Assembly: GCA_022661535.1 (NCBI GenBank)
Contig: JAKULF010000012.1
Span: 1,289,893-1,353,892 of the forward strand
Direction: 5' to 3'
DNA from: Eutypa lata
Taxonomy: Eukaryota > Ascomycota > Sordariomycetes > Xylariales > Diatrypaceae
Length of the DNA: 64,000 nucleotides
Part shown: piece after piece, positions 1-10,045 of the stretch
How the letters are laid out: each line of letters starts with the position of its first letter
How positions within the stretch are numbered: the stretch's first letter is position 1
The notes under the pieces: generated by a model
The model's database searches: none
Told to the model about the DNA's origin: nothing
Seen by the model: the letters and a program-made list of their open reading frames with translations, nothing else
Position numbers and translations under genes: made by a program

Positions 1-4
1 AATC

Positions 5-607
5 ATGAGGGCATTTGCTCTATGTAACATTCGACAGACTTGGGATACAATCAAGGATAACCTGAAGCAGGATGAGGACAACGATATCAAGAGATGGTTG
101 ACGACAGAGGCAATCCGGTTTAACATCCGACGTAGCAAGGGAATGACCTTTGTTGCACATGCCAAAGCTATCTTGCTCGCTCGCCTTTTCCCTTTCAAGA
201 GTGCTACCGAGAAAGACCAGGCGAGGAAGAAGTTCAATGCCATCATGGAGGACGGGAAGCTCCCAGAGATATTCAAGAAGTACTGGGGTCAGGGCAGCTG
301 CATCTTCTTTTCCTATGATCTAACTACGAGCAAGTAAGTTCCTCACATCTCTATATATACGTACTTTCATTATGCTAATATATACAGGGCTCGTCATCTT
401 CTTCCAGCATCCGCCTACGAGCCTGTAGTTCGCGAGATCGATGATCAGTTCGGCGCTATTCTCAAGGTCATATGCGACCTTGCTTTCCGTAAGGTTGTCG
501 TCGCTGTGAGAGAAGGCAACGCAATCGACCCTGCCTTGAACTTCTTGACGGAGGAGTATGAGCAGCGAGAAGACTGCAATATATTACTTGCTCTTGGCTG
601 TGAGTGA
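5..607 (+). CDS. Two-exon protein of unknown function, 5' end may lie outside window
   Basis: Exon 1 (5-333) and exon 2 (388-607) join in frame to give about 182 residues. The frame is open to the first base of the window, so the ATG at 5 may be internal. The intron carries GTAAGT, a TGCTAAT branch site and a TACAG acceptor. Splicing removes the TAA at 335-337 and opens 72 further codons ending in TGA at 605-607. The protein is soluble and charged: a basic helix-like N-terminal half (RFNIRRSKGMTFVAHAKA region), an aromatic stretch near residues 90-105 (KKYWGQGSCIFFSYDL), then an acidic, probably helical C-terminus. I see no signal peptide or membrane segment and recognise no family. It is the only locus here that reads through without a break. 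Confidence 0.6.
334..387 (+). other. Spliceosomal intron, 54 nt
   Basis: The donor is GTAAGT at 334-339, the branch-like TGCTAAT lies at 373-379, and the acceptor TACAG ends at 387. Phase is preserved: AA from exon 1 plus G from exon 2 make a Lys codon. Length and signals are typical of filamentous ascomycetes. Confidence 0.7.
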
Positions 608-990
608 AAGGGACATGGACACGATTAATTGGGATGCCCAGTGGTTTAGATAATAATTCTTGTACGCGGCATTTGCTGCTATCTGGCACGCGGCATGTGC
701 TGCGACCTACTATTTACGCTGTATATAGTAGAACAGACATGACGATGATGCATTACTTGCTAGCTTTGAATTCCATCACTCGCATTATTGATTGTCTATG
801 TGCAAGTGAGAACTACTTAATTCCCTCAATTGAATTCCCCTATCCTCTACCACGCCATCATCATCATGCACACCATTACCCATAACACTACGTACATATA
901 CTACATACCTAACATCAGTAACATACCTACCTATCTACCATGGTAGGTAGTTCAGTACCTATAGTAGGTACCAAGGTAAGCTTGCAAATA
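608..990. other. Intergenic; contains TAGG-type palindrome
   Basis: No coding signal is seen. A perfect 12-bp palindrome CTACCATGGTAG sits at 935-946 inside a longer imperfect CTACC/GGTAG hairpin (about 926-950). This motif class recurs through the window. Confidence 0.5.
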
Positions 991-1022
991 GGTGGTGGTG
1001 GTGGTGGTGGTGGTGGTGGTGG
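991..1022. repeat. (GGT)n microsatellite
   Basis: Ten uninterrupted GGT triplets followed by GG. The His-rich reverse-strand reading frame it creates is an artefact of the repeat. Confidence 0.9.
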
Positions 1023-1100
1023 CGGCATTCAGGCAGTGTAGGCAGTGTAGGCACTAAAATTAGGATGTACTGCAGCACATTACAACTAGGTAGGTATGTA

Positions 1101-1241
1101 CATACAGCATACAGCATACAGCATACAGCATACAGCATACAGCATACAGCATACAGCATACAGCATACAGCATACAGCATACAGCATACAGCATACAGCA
1201 TACAGCATACAGCATACAGCATACAGCATACAGCATACAGC
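1101..1241. repeat. Heptamer array (CATACAG)20
   Basis: Twenty perfect head-to-tail copies of CATACAG plus one base. Because 7 is not a multiple of 3 and the unit contains no stop in these phases, several frames on both strands stay open across it, giving spurious SIQHTAY- and MLYAVCC-type reading frames. Confidence 0.95.
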
Positions 1242-1385
1242 ACTCAACATATCCATCCATATAGATGCCATACCGGCGCAATAGTCTTCAATCAGGCCTC
1301 GTCCACCATAGTTAGCACTGTAACCACAGCTTCAATTAATTGATTAAAGTCATTCATCATGACAGCTGGCAGAACTTATATCGCA

Positions 1386-1860
1386 ATGGCTCGAACTAAT
1401 AATATCGCTCGCAAGGCTTCCGGTGGCAAGATCTCACGGAAGGACTTAATATCCAATGCTACATGTACCTCCAACAAGTCAACAAGACAGCGCTGGAAAG
1501 CGAAACCTGGTACTGTGGCTTTAAGAGAGATTCAACATTGCAGAAATGGATTTGTCTTTGTATTCGTATTCGTATTCCCATGCCGTTTTAATGTCTCGCG
1601 AGCCCGGGTTAACAAGGTCGTGTAGAATATGTTGCTTGTGATATTAACTCGACTGGCTATCTAGGTCCAAGAGCTGATCCTTGATGCTAAACCTGGTCTG
1701 AAAACCACAGTACCGATGATTGGAGCGCTTCAAACTCGATGACACCAACTCTCGAAGTATCGGTTCTATAGGCTAGTAGGGAGATTCTTACATTCTCCGC
1801 TATCACATGTAGGACCATCAAGAGATGGGGAAGCGCATGGATTTATTTAACTGTCAGTAA
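1386..1860 (+). pseudogene. Decayed histone H3-like gene
   Basis: From the Met codon at 1386 the product begins MART, then ARK, GGK, SRK, and later KPGTVALREI, which is the histone H3 tail and the start of the fold. Compared with canonical H3, K4 and Q5 are Asn, T6 is Ile and S10 is Ala, while K9, K14 and K18 are kept. The segment before KPGTVALREI is three residues shorter than usual. After REIQHC the match is interrupted by a GTATTC-expanded segment (about 1548-1625) ending in TTAAC..GTGTAG, which may be an intron. H3-like sequence then resumes at 1665-1739 with a VQEL..D.K..L pattern and IGALQ, aligning with VREIAQDFKTDL and IGALQ. In-frame stops at 1662 and 1740 and a frameshift follow; a weak match to the LCAIH region lies near 1795-1820. 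The gene cannot make a complete histone fold. Family assignment is firm; the decayed 3' boundary is approximate. Confidence 0.72.
1554..1578. repeat. (GTATTC)n short tandem repeat inside H3 remnant
   Basis: About three to four GTATTC-like units encode alternating Val-Phe in the H3 frame. They mark the point where alignment with histone H3 is lost. Confidence 0.7.
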
Positions 1861-2013
1861 TCAGGAAGTTGTGCTTAGATATTAATAGGACGAAGGCTTG
1901 GGATTTCACCACAGCTAATGGTGACTTAAGAGACTCTCTATTTTTCATATTCATCTCCTCTCTTTCGCCACCTCCATTTCTAAACAGACTCTTGCGGGGC
2001 TCAACGAAGCTGA

Positions 2014-2532
2014 CAACTAGTTGCGCAGTTCGAGGCTGTTGATCGCGATGCTGCAAGCTACTTCATCCGTGCATCGGCGGCAACTCCATCAGTGACTAAG
2101 TTCGTATTGATATCCTTCATTAGCTCTCGCCTGAAGAAGGCACCGTGGGTAGACGAGGCCCACTGGCAGGAACATCTTGTTGGATCACGAAATAAACTCC
2201 AGAGATACTATGAGGCGAAGATCGCTGCAGACCAAGTTCTGTACGGAGAGGGGAGGAAGAGGAGGGACTTCGCAGCTATTTGCCTTCGTTCAGGAACGTT
2301 GACAGCGGGACCTGCGGGCAAGGTCAGCCTCGGGAAATTTCCAAAGCTAGAGGGCGTTTCAAGTCGCGCATCTGTCGCGCATCTGGTTGCGTTGCTGCTC
2401 GATGCTCCCAATGTCAAGAGCTGCTGGCTAGATATGCTAGACGGAGATGAGGACCCAGAGACAGCAGTTAGGAGGTGTGTGGAGGAAGGGGTGGATTCTG
2501 TTGAAGGAGAACCGTTTGCTGAGGAACATTAG
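2014..2532 (+). pseudogene. C-terminal half of SDR/NmrA-like NAD(P)-binding reductase
   Basis: An open frame from 2014 to the TAG at 2530-2532 gives about 172 residues. It contains DRDAASYFIRASAATPSV, KFVLISFISS, YYEAKIAAD (a YxxxK catalytic-type motif), LRSGTL (usually LRPGTL), GKVSLGK, SRASVA, WLDMLDG and a C-terminal EGVDSVEGEP. This order is characteristic of fungal atypical short-chain dehydrogenases of the NmrA/NAD(P)-binding type, which bind NAD(P)H and act on unidentified small molecules. The N-terminal Rossmann half, including the expected GxxGxxG, is not found upstream, where the histone remnant ends instead. AGCTGAC..ACTAG just before 2021 could be the 3' end of an intron, but no matching 5' exon is visible. 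Either the gene is truncated or its first exon has decayed; I favour truncation. Confidence 0.65.
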
Positions 2533-3448
2533 ATATTGCACATTGAATCACCGGGCAGCTTGTCATCCGTGTGATATACTTGAATCAATTCATTTCCTGC
2601 GTATGTGTCTAGTATATATTATGCTGAGCTTTATTTAAGTACCAGCCATTGTAGGAAAAGTGAGATTAACGAAGAGGGAAGATGATCGGTGCCAGCGATC
2701 CAGGCGGTGTAATGCGGGCAAAGACCCTGGGACAAGAAGACAAATGGTTGATGACTGTTAGCTAACTTACTAATGATGAAGATATAATCAATGTAGCAGA
2801 CATCAACTAGAAGATCGGCTTGTTTGGAATGAAGTTGTATACCTAGGTATGTCTGGCATGACTGTCGCAGACTGTGGTAGGCCTTGACAGATATTGCAGC
2901 ACTTACCAAGGTATATATCGCCTACTACCTTCTAACTTTAACCTTAATTTTAGCTTTAGGAGGTATGTATGTAGCATCATGATGTTGATAGCATCTCCTT
3001 TACAGTGTTTTGCAGTGTTTTTAGTGCATCCATTCCTACCTGTTACGTACCTACCTAGGTATGTAGGTAGGTAGGTAGTTACAAGCAGGTAATCCCCATT
3101 TGTCCTCCTACCTACACGTATCTAGATCGTCGCGGTCTTCATTCACAGTTAAATTCTGTCCATCCAGTACTTTCTACATCTCTAAAAATTACCCAGCCTT
3201 GGAAGAACTTTACACAACAATTATGCCTGTGGATTTATCGATATCTATTGATTCGAGTAGCCTACCATACATAAGAACTTCACAAGCCTATTACCCGTCA
3301 TTATCGGCAGAATCATACCGTTTGTTTGACCTACAGAGAGACAATCATGCCATCCAAATGCGATGCCATTTTCAAGTGCGAGAGAGTAGCTGTTAGTTAA
3401 TTAAATGCGAATCGATCAAAGTAGACAAGTGTAACCCGATTTAACCCG
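2533..3448. other. Non-coding, no gene recognised
   Basis: Only short low-quality reading frames. The span holds the TAGG palindrome cluster at 3047-3080 and nothing else I can support. Confidence 0.5.
3047..3080. repeat. Palindromic TACCTACCTAGGTATGTAGG cluster
   Basis: GTACCTACCTAGGTA is followed by four GTAG units, giving arms able to form a hairpin. Short CCTA/TAGG palindromes of this type are frequent in Sordariomycete intergenic DNA. Confidence 0.6.
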
Positions 3449-3543
3449 ACTCGACAAGAAGACTCGACAAGAAGACTCGACAAGAAGACTCGACACGACG
3501 ACCCGACACGATAACCCGATACGAAGACCCGACCCGACCCGAC
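3449..3543. repeat. 13-bp minisatellite ACTCGACAAGAAG, graded
   Basis: Three identical 13-bp units are followed by three progressively altered ones (ACTCGACACGACG, ACCCGACACGATA, ACCCGATACGAAG) and then a collapse to ACCCG pentamers. The gradient shows unit-by-unit divergence along the array. Confidence 0.85.
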
Positions 3544-3677
3544 ACTATCTTTCCCTCGAAAGAGATATGAGTCTCAGATCCTCCACCAAGATAGTTATTT
3601 TACCTGTGAAGGATTTATTGGATGCGTCAGCCTTAGAATATATCGCCGTCAGCGCAATACTATACCAGAAGCGAGAC

Positions 3678-3722
3678 CACGAGCACGAGCACGAGCACGA
3701 GCACGAGTACGAGCGCGAGCGT
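3678..3722. repeat. (CACGAG)n hexamer repeat
   Basis: About five clean CACGAG hexamers pass into variant TACGAG/CGCGAG units. They encode His-Glu then Tyr/Arg-Glu dipeptides in a short frame that has no other sign of being a gene. Confidence 0.85.
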
Positions 3723-5173
3723 GACCATACACCAGGACTCCACGAGACCCTTCAATATACCCTACGCTATACCCATAACCATTGAGCCCCTGTCACCCTT
3801 GTCACCCCTGTCACGTACTTGATCACATACTAGACCTGAACATTGAGGTTGAAATAAGGCTTGACTAGTGTAACCGTGGATCTAGCTAGCCGGGACTCGG
3901 CGTGGCGATCGGCATACCTACTACACTACGTAGTATTCATCTGATGATAGGCGGCGGGTCACAGCGAGTCACAGCGGGTCACAACCGTAATATGTAGATG
4001 TTGGATTCATCAATCCATGTGATTCTTTCAGTATATACTCTTGTTCATCCGGTAAGCTAGCATTCCATAATCTGCCCATCAAATGTTCATCGCCTCTTCT
4101 CCGCTACCCTTATTCTCCCCCTCCACGTGCCACGCTTCGATTCTATAAGCTGTTGCTAATACCAGTTCTTTGAATGCTGCAGTAATCGTTTCGTCAACAG
4201 TTCGCAAGGCTTCCAGAATCACGACACCCCCCACAAAGTTTAGATAACGTGCTTTATTCGGAAAAAGACAACGCACTATTCACGAACAGCGATGTCCTCC
4301 AGCCTCTCCCGCCGCATACTAATCTAACTAGTTATGAACTTGCTACAAGTCTAACGACACGGTATTCATCTCGGCGCCACAATGTTCGCAATATATATCT
4401 TGCGCTCTTCCGACAAATCCCACGACGATAGCTACGTTCCCTTTCCTCCAGACCTCACCAACACTTCCCTGCAGTCTACCACCTCACGGGGTGTATGCGA
4501 TTATGAGAGACATATACGCAATCGATCTTGTTCTTAGTCTTCGCAAAACCTCGACAGTTAGTCACTCTAGTCACTCTGTATTCTTGCACAAATGGAAGTG
4601 GTCGGATTAAAGGGGAGGTCAAGGACGGAGGGAGGCTAATGGGCAAGGGATGTTAAAGAGGGAGATTCGGGGGAGTCAACGAGAGTTGGGCAGCGGAATG
4701 GTGCATCGACAATTTTCTGTCGAAAGTCGCTTTAGAGACTGTCAGTGAGATCCGGGGTGCTCTTATGTGCAGGCTAGGAGAAATGAATATTCCCGTCTGC
4801 TCGACTCCGGCTAGCAACCCGGAATACGAAACGAACATCCGCAAGGCATTAGCGTTGAGTTTTGACAATAGCTGCAACAGGGCGGCATTAGCTACATTAG
4901 CTACAACTAGACCATCAGACTACCGATAGTGATATAGATGAAGACATAGACAATGAACATTCTAGTTATCGCTAACCTAATGCAAAACTGCTTAACCCTT
5001 TGTCGCACCCCCCCCCTCCTCCCTATGTCTCTTATATATCGTCGAGGGGCGACTATAGCAGCTAAGAGCTTGAAACGCTGAGACACGGTTCTCAGAAGTT
5101 CATCCCAGGTATCCGACTTCTTAACATGAATGTCATGGTGAGTTCACGAGATCCCTCTCTAACTCAAAGCCAT
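3723..5173. other. Non-coding, no gene recognised
   Basis: Contains short direct repeats (CACAGCGAGTCACAGCGGGT near 3961-3980 and two TCACTCT units near 4561-4578) and a C-rich run near 5007-5017. No domain-like frame is seen. Confidence 0.45.
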
Positions 5174-5199
5174 GGGCCCTGGGCCCTGGGCCCTGGGCT
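5174..5199. repeat. (GGGCCCT)n palindromic heptamer
   Basis: Three GGGCCCT units plus GGGCT. Each unit contains the self-complementary GGGCCC. Confidence 0.85.
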
Positions 5200-5935
5200 G
5201 CCTGGCGGCCCTCAAAAAGCAATCTAAATTCACCAGGCTTGACATTGAATAGATTTGGAACAGATGCAGATTTCTCTGAACCGCTGTCTCGGTGCTTCTC
5301 ACCAACTTCAAGGTAGACGCTCGATTCGGATTTGACGCCCGGTCAGGCAGAGGCATCTAAATCCCAGCGTGGATAAGTGCCGCTCATATCGCTACCATAC
5401 AAGACAAGACCCAGGGGCTGGGATGACGATGACAGGTTGTTGTCAAGTTAGACGACGTACTTAGATACTCAGATTCTAATAAACAATGATTATTCAATAG
5501 TAGTGCCTAGCTACCATGGAATAATCAGGTATATACATATGATTATTCAGATTCTCTGCGTTCTTGTTTGCTAAATCTACTTGCAATACCCTATTATCGC
5601 CGTCATCTCTGAGGGTGCCGTCGGTCTGGACAGATACAACCCACGTAACTTTGAAGTCGACTTAGGGGCATGCTTCTGATTGTCAATGGGTATATGACAG
5701 TAAAGTCCCATTCTGGTTGAAGGCTGACAAAGATGGCGACAATTTCTAAAGGCGTGGCCGAAAGAAGATAGATGCCTGGTTTTCCTCCACGATGTACGAG
5801 GTAGAGATCAATTGTTTCGTAGTCGCTCATTTCCAACCGTGATATAGACAGGTCTTTGCTCTTTGCTTAGGATTTCCCACAGCAAGTGTAGTATCGCTTT
5901 CAGCAGATGCAGATTTCTCTGGACAGTTGTTTCGG
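5200..5935. other. Mostly non-coding; one 77-codon minus-strand frame
   Basis: A minus-strand frame at 5836-5603 (MEMSDYETIDLYLVHRGG..) has plausible coding character, but I recognise no family and see no partner exon. A direct duplication of about 38 bp containing CAGATGCAGATTTCTCTG occurs near 5261-5300 and again near 5901-5935, suggesting a local segmental copy. Confidence 0.35.
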
Positions 5936-6150
5936 GGCTGGCCCCTGGATGTGACGCTATGCATGTCCTTCAGGATCCGTGGTGTTGAGATACGGGCCGC
6001 CAGGCAGCCAAGGGTCGATGGCTTTGAGGTAGGGGCTGCCAGGGTCGGGTGTGGCGCTGCGCATGTCCGTCAGGATCCATGGCTTTGAGGTAGGGAGATA
6101 AATGTGCATTTCTGTTATCTGTTATCAGAGCTCCAGGTCTCCAATTATCT
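5936..6150. repeat. Dispersed/tandem repeat, copy 1 (TGCGCATGTCCGTCAGGATC)
   Basis: The block contains two to three diverged units of roughly 50-70 bp, each with G(A/C)GCT(A/G)TGCGCATGTC..TCAGGATC(C)..GGCTTTGAGG. A second locus at 36095-36410 carries the same words, followed in both by AGGGAG, a TGT/TTGCTGTT tract and CAGAG..TCCAGGT. The order is conserved, so this is one repeat family rather than chance similarity. Confidence 0.6.
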
Positions 6151-6204
6151 TTGCTACCTAAGGCGTGGTATATATAGATCCCAAACTGGAAGAAGGTGGT
6201 GGTG

Positions 6205-8650
6205 GTCGGGTAAGCCTAGGTGACCGCGAGCTGCAAGGGTACTGATAGTCAGCTATCGGGAGGTTGACGTTGTCGGTGTCGGAATTCGCGTTGGAACGGG
6301 GGCCAGCCGGCTACATTGTAGAAACTGACACGAGTGTAGACTTCGAGGAGCTTCATGATAGTCAAGATTCTCCCACTGTAAGCCACCAAGAGCGCCGACC
6401 TATTCTCAGGGCCAGCCTTCTCGATAGACGTACTGGCGCCGCGTAGGATCGATACCACCCTGCTGAGCCTTGGTCAGCCACAATGTGCACAAGCGCCTCG
6501 CGCGATAGTCGAACGGACAGTCGATGTTCACGTCGCGCTGAATGAGCATAAAAAAGTTCTCCAATTTGTCGCCGCCAACCGCGTCGTAATGGCATCCGAA
6601 CCCACCCCTAGCGGCGCTGGATGTTCGATCGGATCTACCCGTGCCGTACCGCAGCAGCAGCACCATCTCGTTGTAGCTCTCGCAGGCGGCGGGCGAGAGA
6701 GGGTAATGCGCATAATGATGTTTTCCATCACCTGTGTCAAGCGCAGTCAGCTCGACGAAGATAGAGAGGTCCGCTTCGTCCAGAACTAAAGACTTGTTCA
6801 TGCTGGACTCAAGGCATCCAAGAATGTGAGCATAGTGGCACCAGGCCTCGAGTAGAAGCGGCTCATTGAAGATCCCGTTCGAGGTAGTGCTACTGCTGAT
6901 GGCAAGACGTCACTCTAGAAAAGAAATCGCACGACGAAGAGCTTGCAAGGTATCACTCCTCACACGATCAGTCGATCCACGTTCGCCGTCCACTAGCGAA
7001 CATAGACTTAAACATGAACAGATAGTCGTGTTCGGCGGCAAGCTCGGTGGATGTCTTGAATTTGAACTTCTGTGACTTAGCAATGGACATCTTCGGCGAG
7101 CAGCTTTGCCAAGTCCACATGTTCCACTCGTTCTCTACTGCAGACTGGAGAGGTAGTCTATACCTGGCATCGTTGGTATCGACCGCCTCCAGAAGTCCAC
7201 TAGATGTTTCCGCGGCGGCCAGGACACCGAAAGTCACTCCTTCAGAGTCTGAATAGGCGGCAACATGGAACGGTATGCACTTGTCACGGTCCTGGATGTC
7301 CATAGCGCCTTGGCCTATGGTGTCCTGAACATGCGACAGTTCAGGATGACATACAGCAAGGGCGTCTTCCCGGTCCTATCCTATCCTCGATCGTGATATT
7401 CATGTCGGATATCAGAGGTACCTGGACGCTTGATGTACCCTATGAGCACCGCAAAGGTTGAGGCTGCCTGAGAGTTCTTGTCCTTGGTGTCAATCGTCTT
7501 CGTTTCGTCTTCCCTCTACACTCGGTCTCGTACAGCTCTGTGCTCTTGACGAAAACGGGTCGCATACATGTATCCACAACGTCTATGTGTAGAAGATTTC
7601 GGTAGTGATTGTTGGATCGTCCAGCCCGTCGAAAAGCCCCCTCACCATATTTAGACAGCCTAATAGCATTCTCTTGTGCAATAGAAGATACTCGGATATC
7701 CGTTCGCTGATGGTGCGCCTACAATAGAGCGCTTTCTGGGTTATTGAATGCATGTCAGTTTTGTAAACATCTTCAACCTTTCTCTCTCTGGGGAGACGTA
7801 ATTGACGGGGGGGGCGTAACCGAGGAAGTCTAGGGCTGAATCCCAGGGCTCTTGCCTCTGGTGGATATGCGGCGCGTGAGATACGCACTTCTTCAATGTC
7901 TTCTATCTCTGATGACCTATGAATATGGTGAAGTGGTGAAGGCAGAGGATGGTGAGACGGCAATTGGTGTCGAGGGCGGTTCTAAATCACCTTTGGCGTA
8001 GTCTTCACTGATGAGCCCCATACCCATGCGCTGATTCCTAACAGCAATTAGCTGGCTCAAGCGATTCTCTACCTCCCGTTCCATGTCCATATCGATCACA
8101 TAAATACTCGACTAGCTTGTATTGATAGCCATGGAAAGGAAGCAGTGGTGGCGGGGTCGGCGCCAGCGTTGGCATCGACGATGTTGGTACGCTAGGAATT
8201 CGAAGATTGCTGTTAGGGTTTGCATTCCGCAAAAGACATCATCAAGCGCGCTCCATACAACAACTGTTTCGGGGACACTTCTCGAATTGTACTGGCTGCA
8301 CGGTTAGCAGCATCTACGGCAGCGCCATGGTGGCACAGAAGGGTACCGGCAGTGGCCTGGCTGTGGGTACCATTATGTGTTCCTGATAAAGGAGCTTCTC
8401 GGTCGCCGGGCACTTGAGTATGCTCAAGTCGATAGCGGCAAGGGGGCTTAAGGAGAGCGTGTGGGATATATGCGTCGAGGACTTGATGATGGCCGTCAAG
8501 AACTAATCGAGAGACCTGGCTGTTAAGACGATACCATCATCAGCGGCCTCGCTAACACGCTTGACGAGGGAACTTGTGTGATAGGGGTGCTTGAGGAGGC
8601 AGCACATCGCTCATACCTTTCTGGTCAACCGCGTGTGCCGCTGCTGTGAA
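6205..8650 (-). pseudogene. Degenerate ankyrin-repeat protein locus, left copy
   Basis: Minus-strand frames show ankyrin-like pieces in several registers: DKCIPFHVAAYSDSEGV and RYRLPLQSAVENEW (about 7290-7140), RTGKTPLLYVILN (about 7370), LLCHHGAAVDAANRAA (about 8340) and LVLDEADLSIFVE (about 6790). These resemble the TPLH.AA..G....LL..GA..D consensus of ankyrin helices, which mediate protein-protein contacts. No frame runs more than about 130 codons, and the matches move between frames, so the gene is broken. The 6205-6650 part aligns base for base with 63008-63440 near the right edge, same strand, including GTCGCCGCCAAC and GCGCTGGATGTTCG versus GTGCTGGATGTTCG. Exact ends are unknown; parts between 7400 and 8200 could belong to a different domain. 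Confidence 0.6.
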
Positions 8651-10045
8651 GCTCGAAATATCTAAGGGCGAAGGAGCAGTTCAAGTTGCTGGGCTCTGGA
8701 CTAACGTGTGGATGGTCAACACTTGTCTTAAATTTCGTTTTGTCGGTCCTTGATGTCCAAAGTCGCGACCGAAACTTCACATGTTCTGAGAACGGGGAAA
8801 GGTTGACGATGGAATGATCTCGCGGGCTTCTACTGCCCATGCCTCACAGTAAGGGATCTGATCTATCGACTGAGCGGAACGGTAGCGGAACTGGTCGAAT
8901 GCAGTTCGGTGATGAAGTGGGCATGGACATGGACATGAACATATATTCAGGACAGATTCCGAGGCATCCCTCGGAAGAGCGTATTGATGATGATGATTGA
9001 TGACTTTTGCCAGATCTGGCCTCCTGTGCTCGGTATGCACGATCATTTGAATATAGCCACCCCGAACGCTGCCTTGGCGAAATGCTGTGAAGAGCAGGAC
9101 TATTGATCTCTTGTAGGTTGTTGAAACCGTTCAGGTCGTTCAAGGTGCCGATATCGTAGGGAATTCTTGGGAAGGGTGGAGGGAGGAGTGCGAGAAAGAG
9201 AGTGACTGGAAAGTCTGAATGTGTGTTGTCGGGATCTCTTTGCGACGGCCTGCTCAGGTGTGACATGCTATCCGCCTGGTGATTCCTGTCGGCCATCAGT
9301 AGAGAGTTCAAACTCGAGACATTGGCTTGTGTCGGATGATCACACTGAACTTACATGTATGCTGCACCGGCAGCGGCGTGCTGTGCTCTCTTCACGACTC
9401 TTCACGACTCGAGCTCATGTAGGGGTTGCAAAGTATAGGGGTGGTGCTTCTCGCCGTTTGCCCAGCAGGCTATCAGCTCAATATCCCTGTTTAACATCGT
9501 TCACTCGCCGGTGTCCCCGTTATCGATGGAGCTGGGCGTTCGATACTTAGAGCAGGGTGTGTAAAAGACGTGGGACGACTGTGCGATAGACCCCCCGGGG
9601 CTTGGCAGGATCCGAGGTAAGTCAATGACTGTTCAGACAGTTCAATTCAATGAGTTGATAGAAGGGAGGTTCCACCTACTCTACCACGATTTAACCTAAT
9701 TTCCAGCGACGAGAAGATGTCTCTAACCACCCGAATTGTCGGTATGGGCATCGTGTTGTGTCTGGGTGAGGTGGTCCAACGCATCGTTCTCCATCCAGGC
9801 CGACGAGAAAGGATCAGGCGGGGCTACACTGATTGCAGAGGCTGGGTGTCTAGTTGCGACGTTGCTGGCGACAGCGACCCTTGTCGCGATTGGACGTAGA
9901 GACATGGGTGAGTAGGTAGATGGGTCAGATTGCGAAGGTAATCATTTGTCTTCACATGCTGACATGGTAGGTGGAATCGTACAGGAAACATTGCGAACAC
10001 CTCACATCTAATATTCCCATGGGCAACTCCAGGCTTCCTTCCGGC
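8651..10045. other. No recognised gene
   Basis: A 155-codon minus-strand frame (9311-8844) and a 109-codon plus-strand frame (9221-9550) overlap and neither shows domain features. A short CATGGACATGGACATG repeat lies near 8921-8938. Confidence 0.4.

Noticed and set aside
1101..1241. Several overlapping 60-94 codon frames rich in HTAYSIQ or YAVCCML
   Set aside because: They are products of the perfect heptamer repeat, open on both strands, with no coding content outside it.
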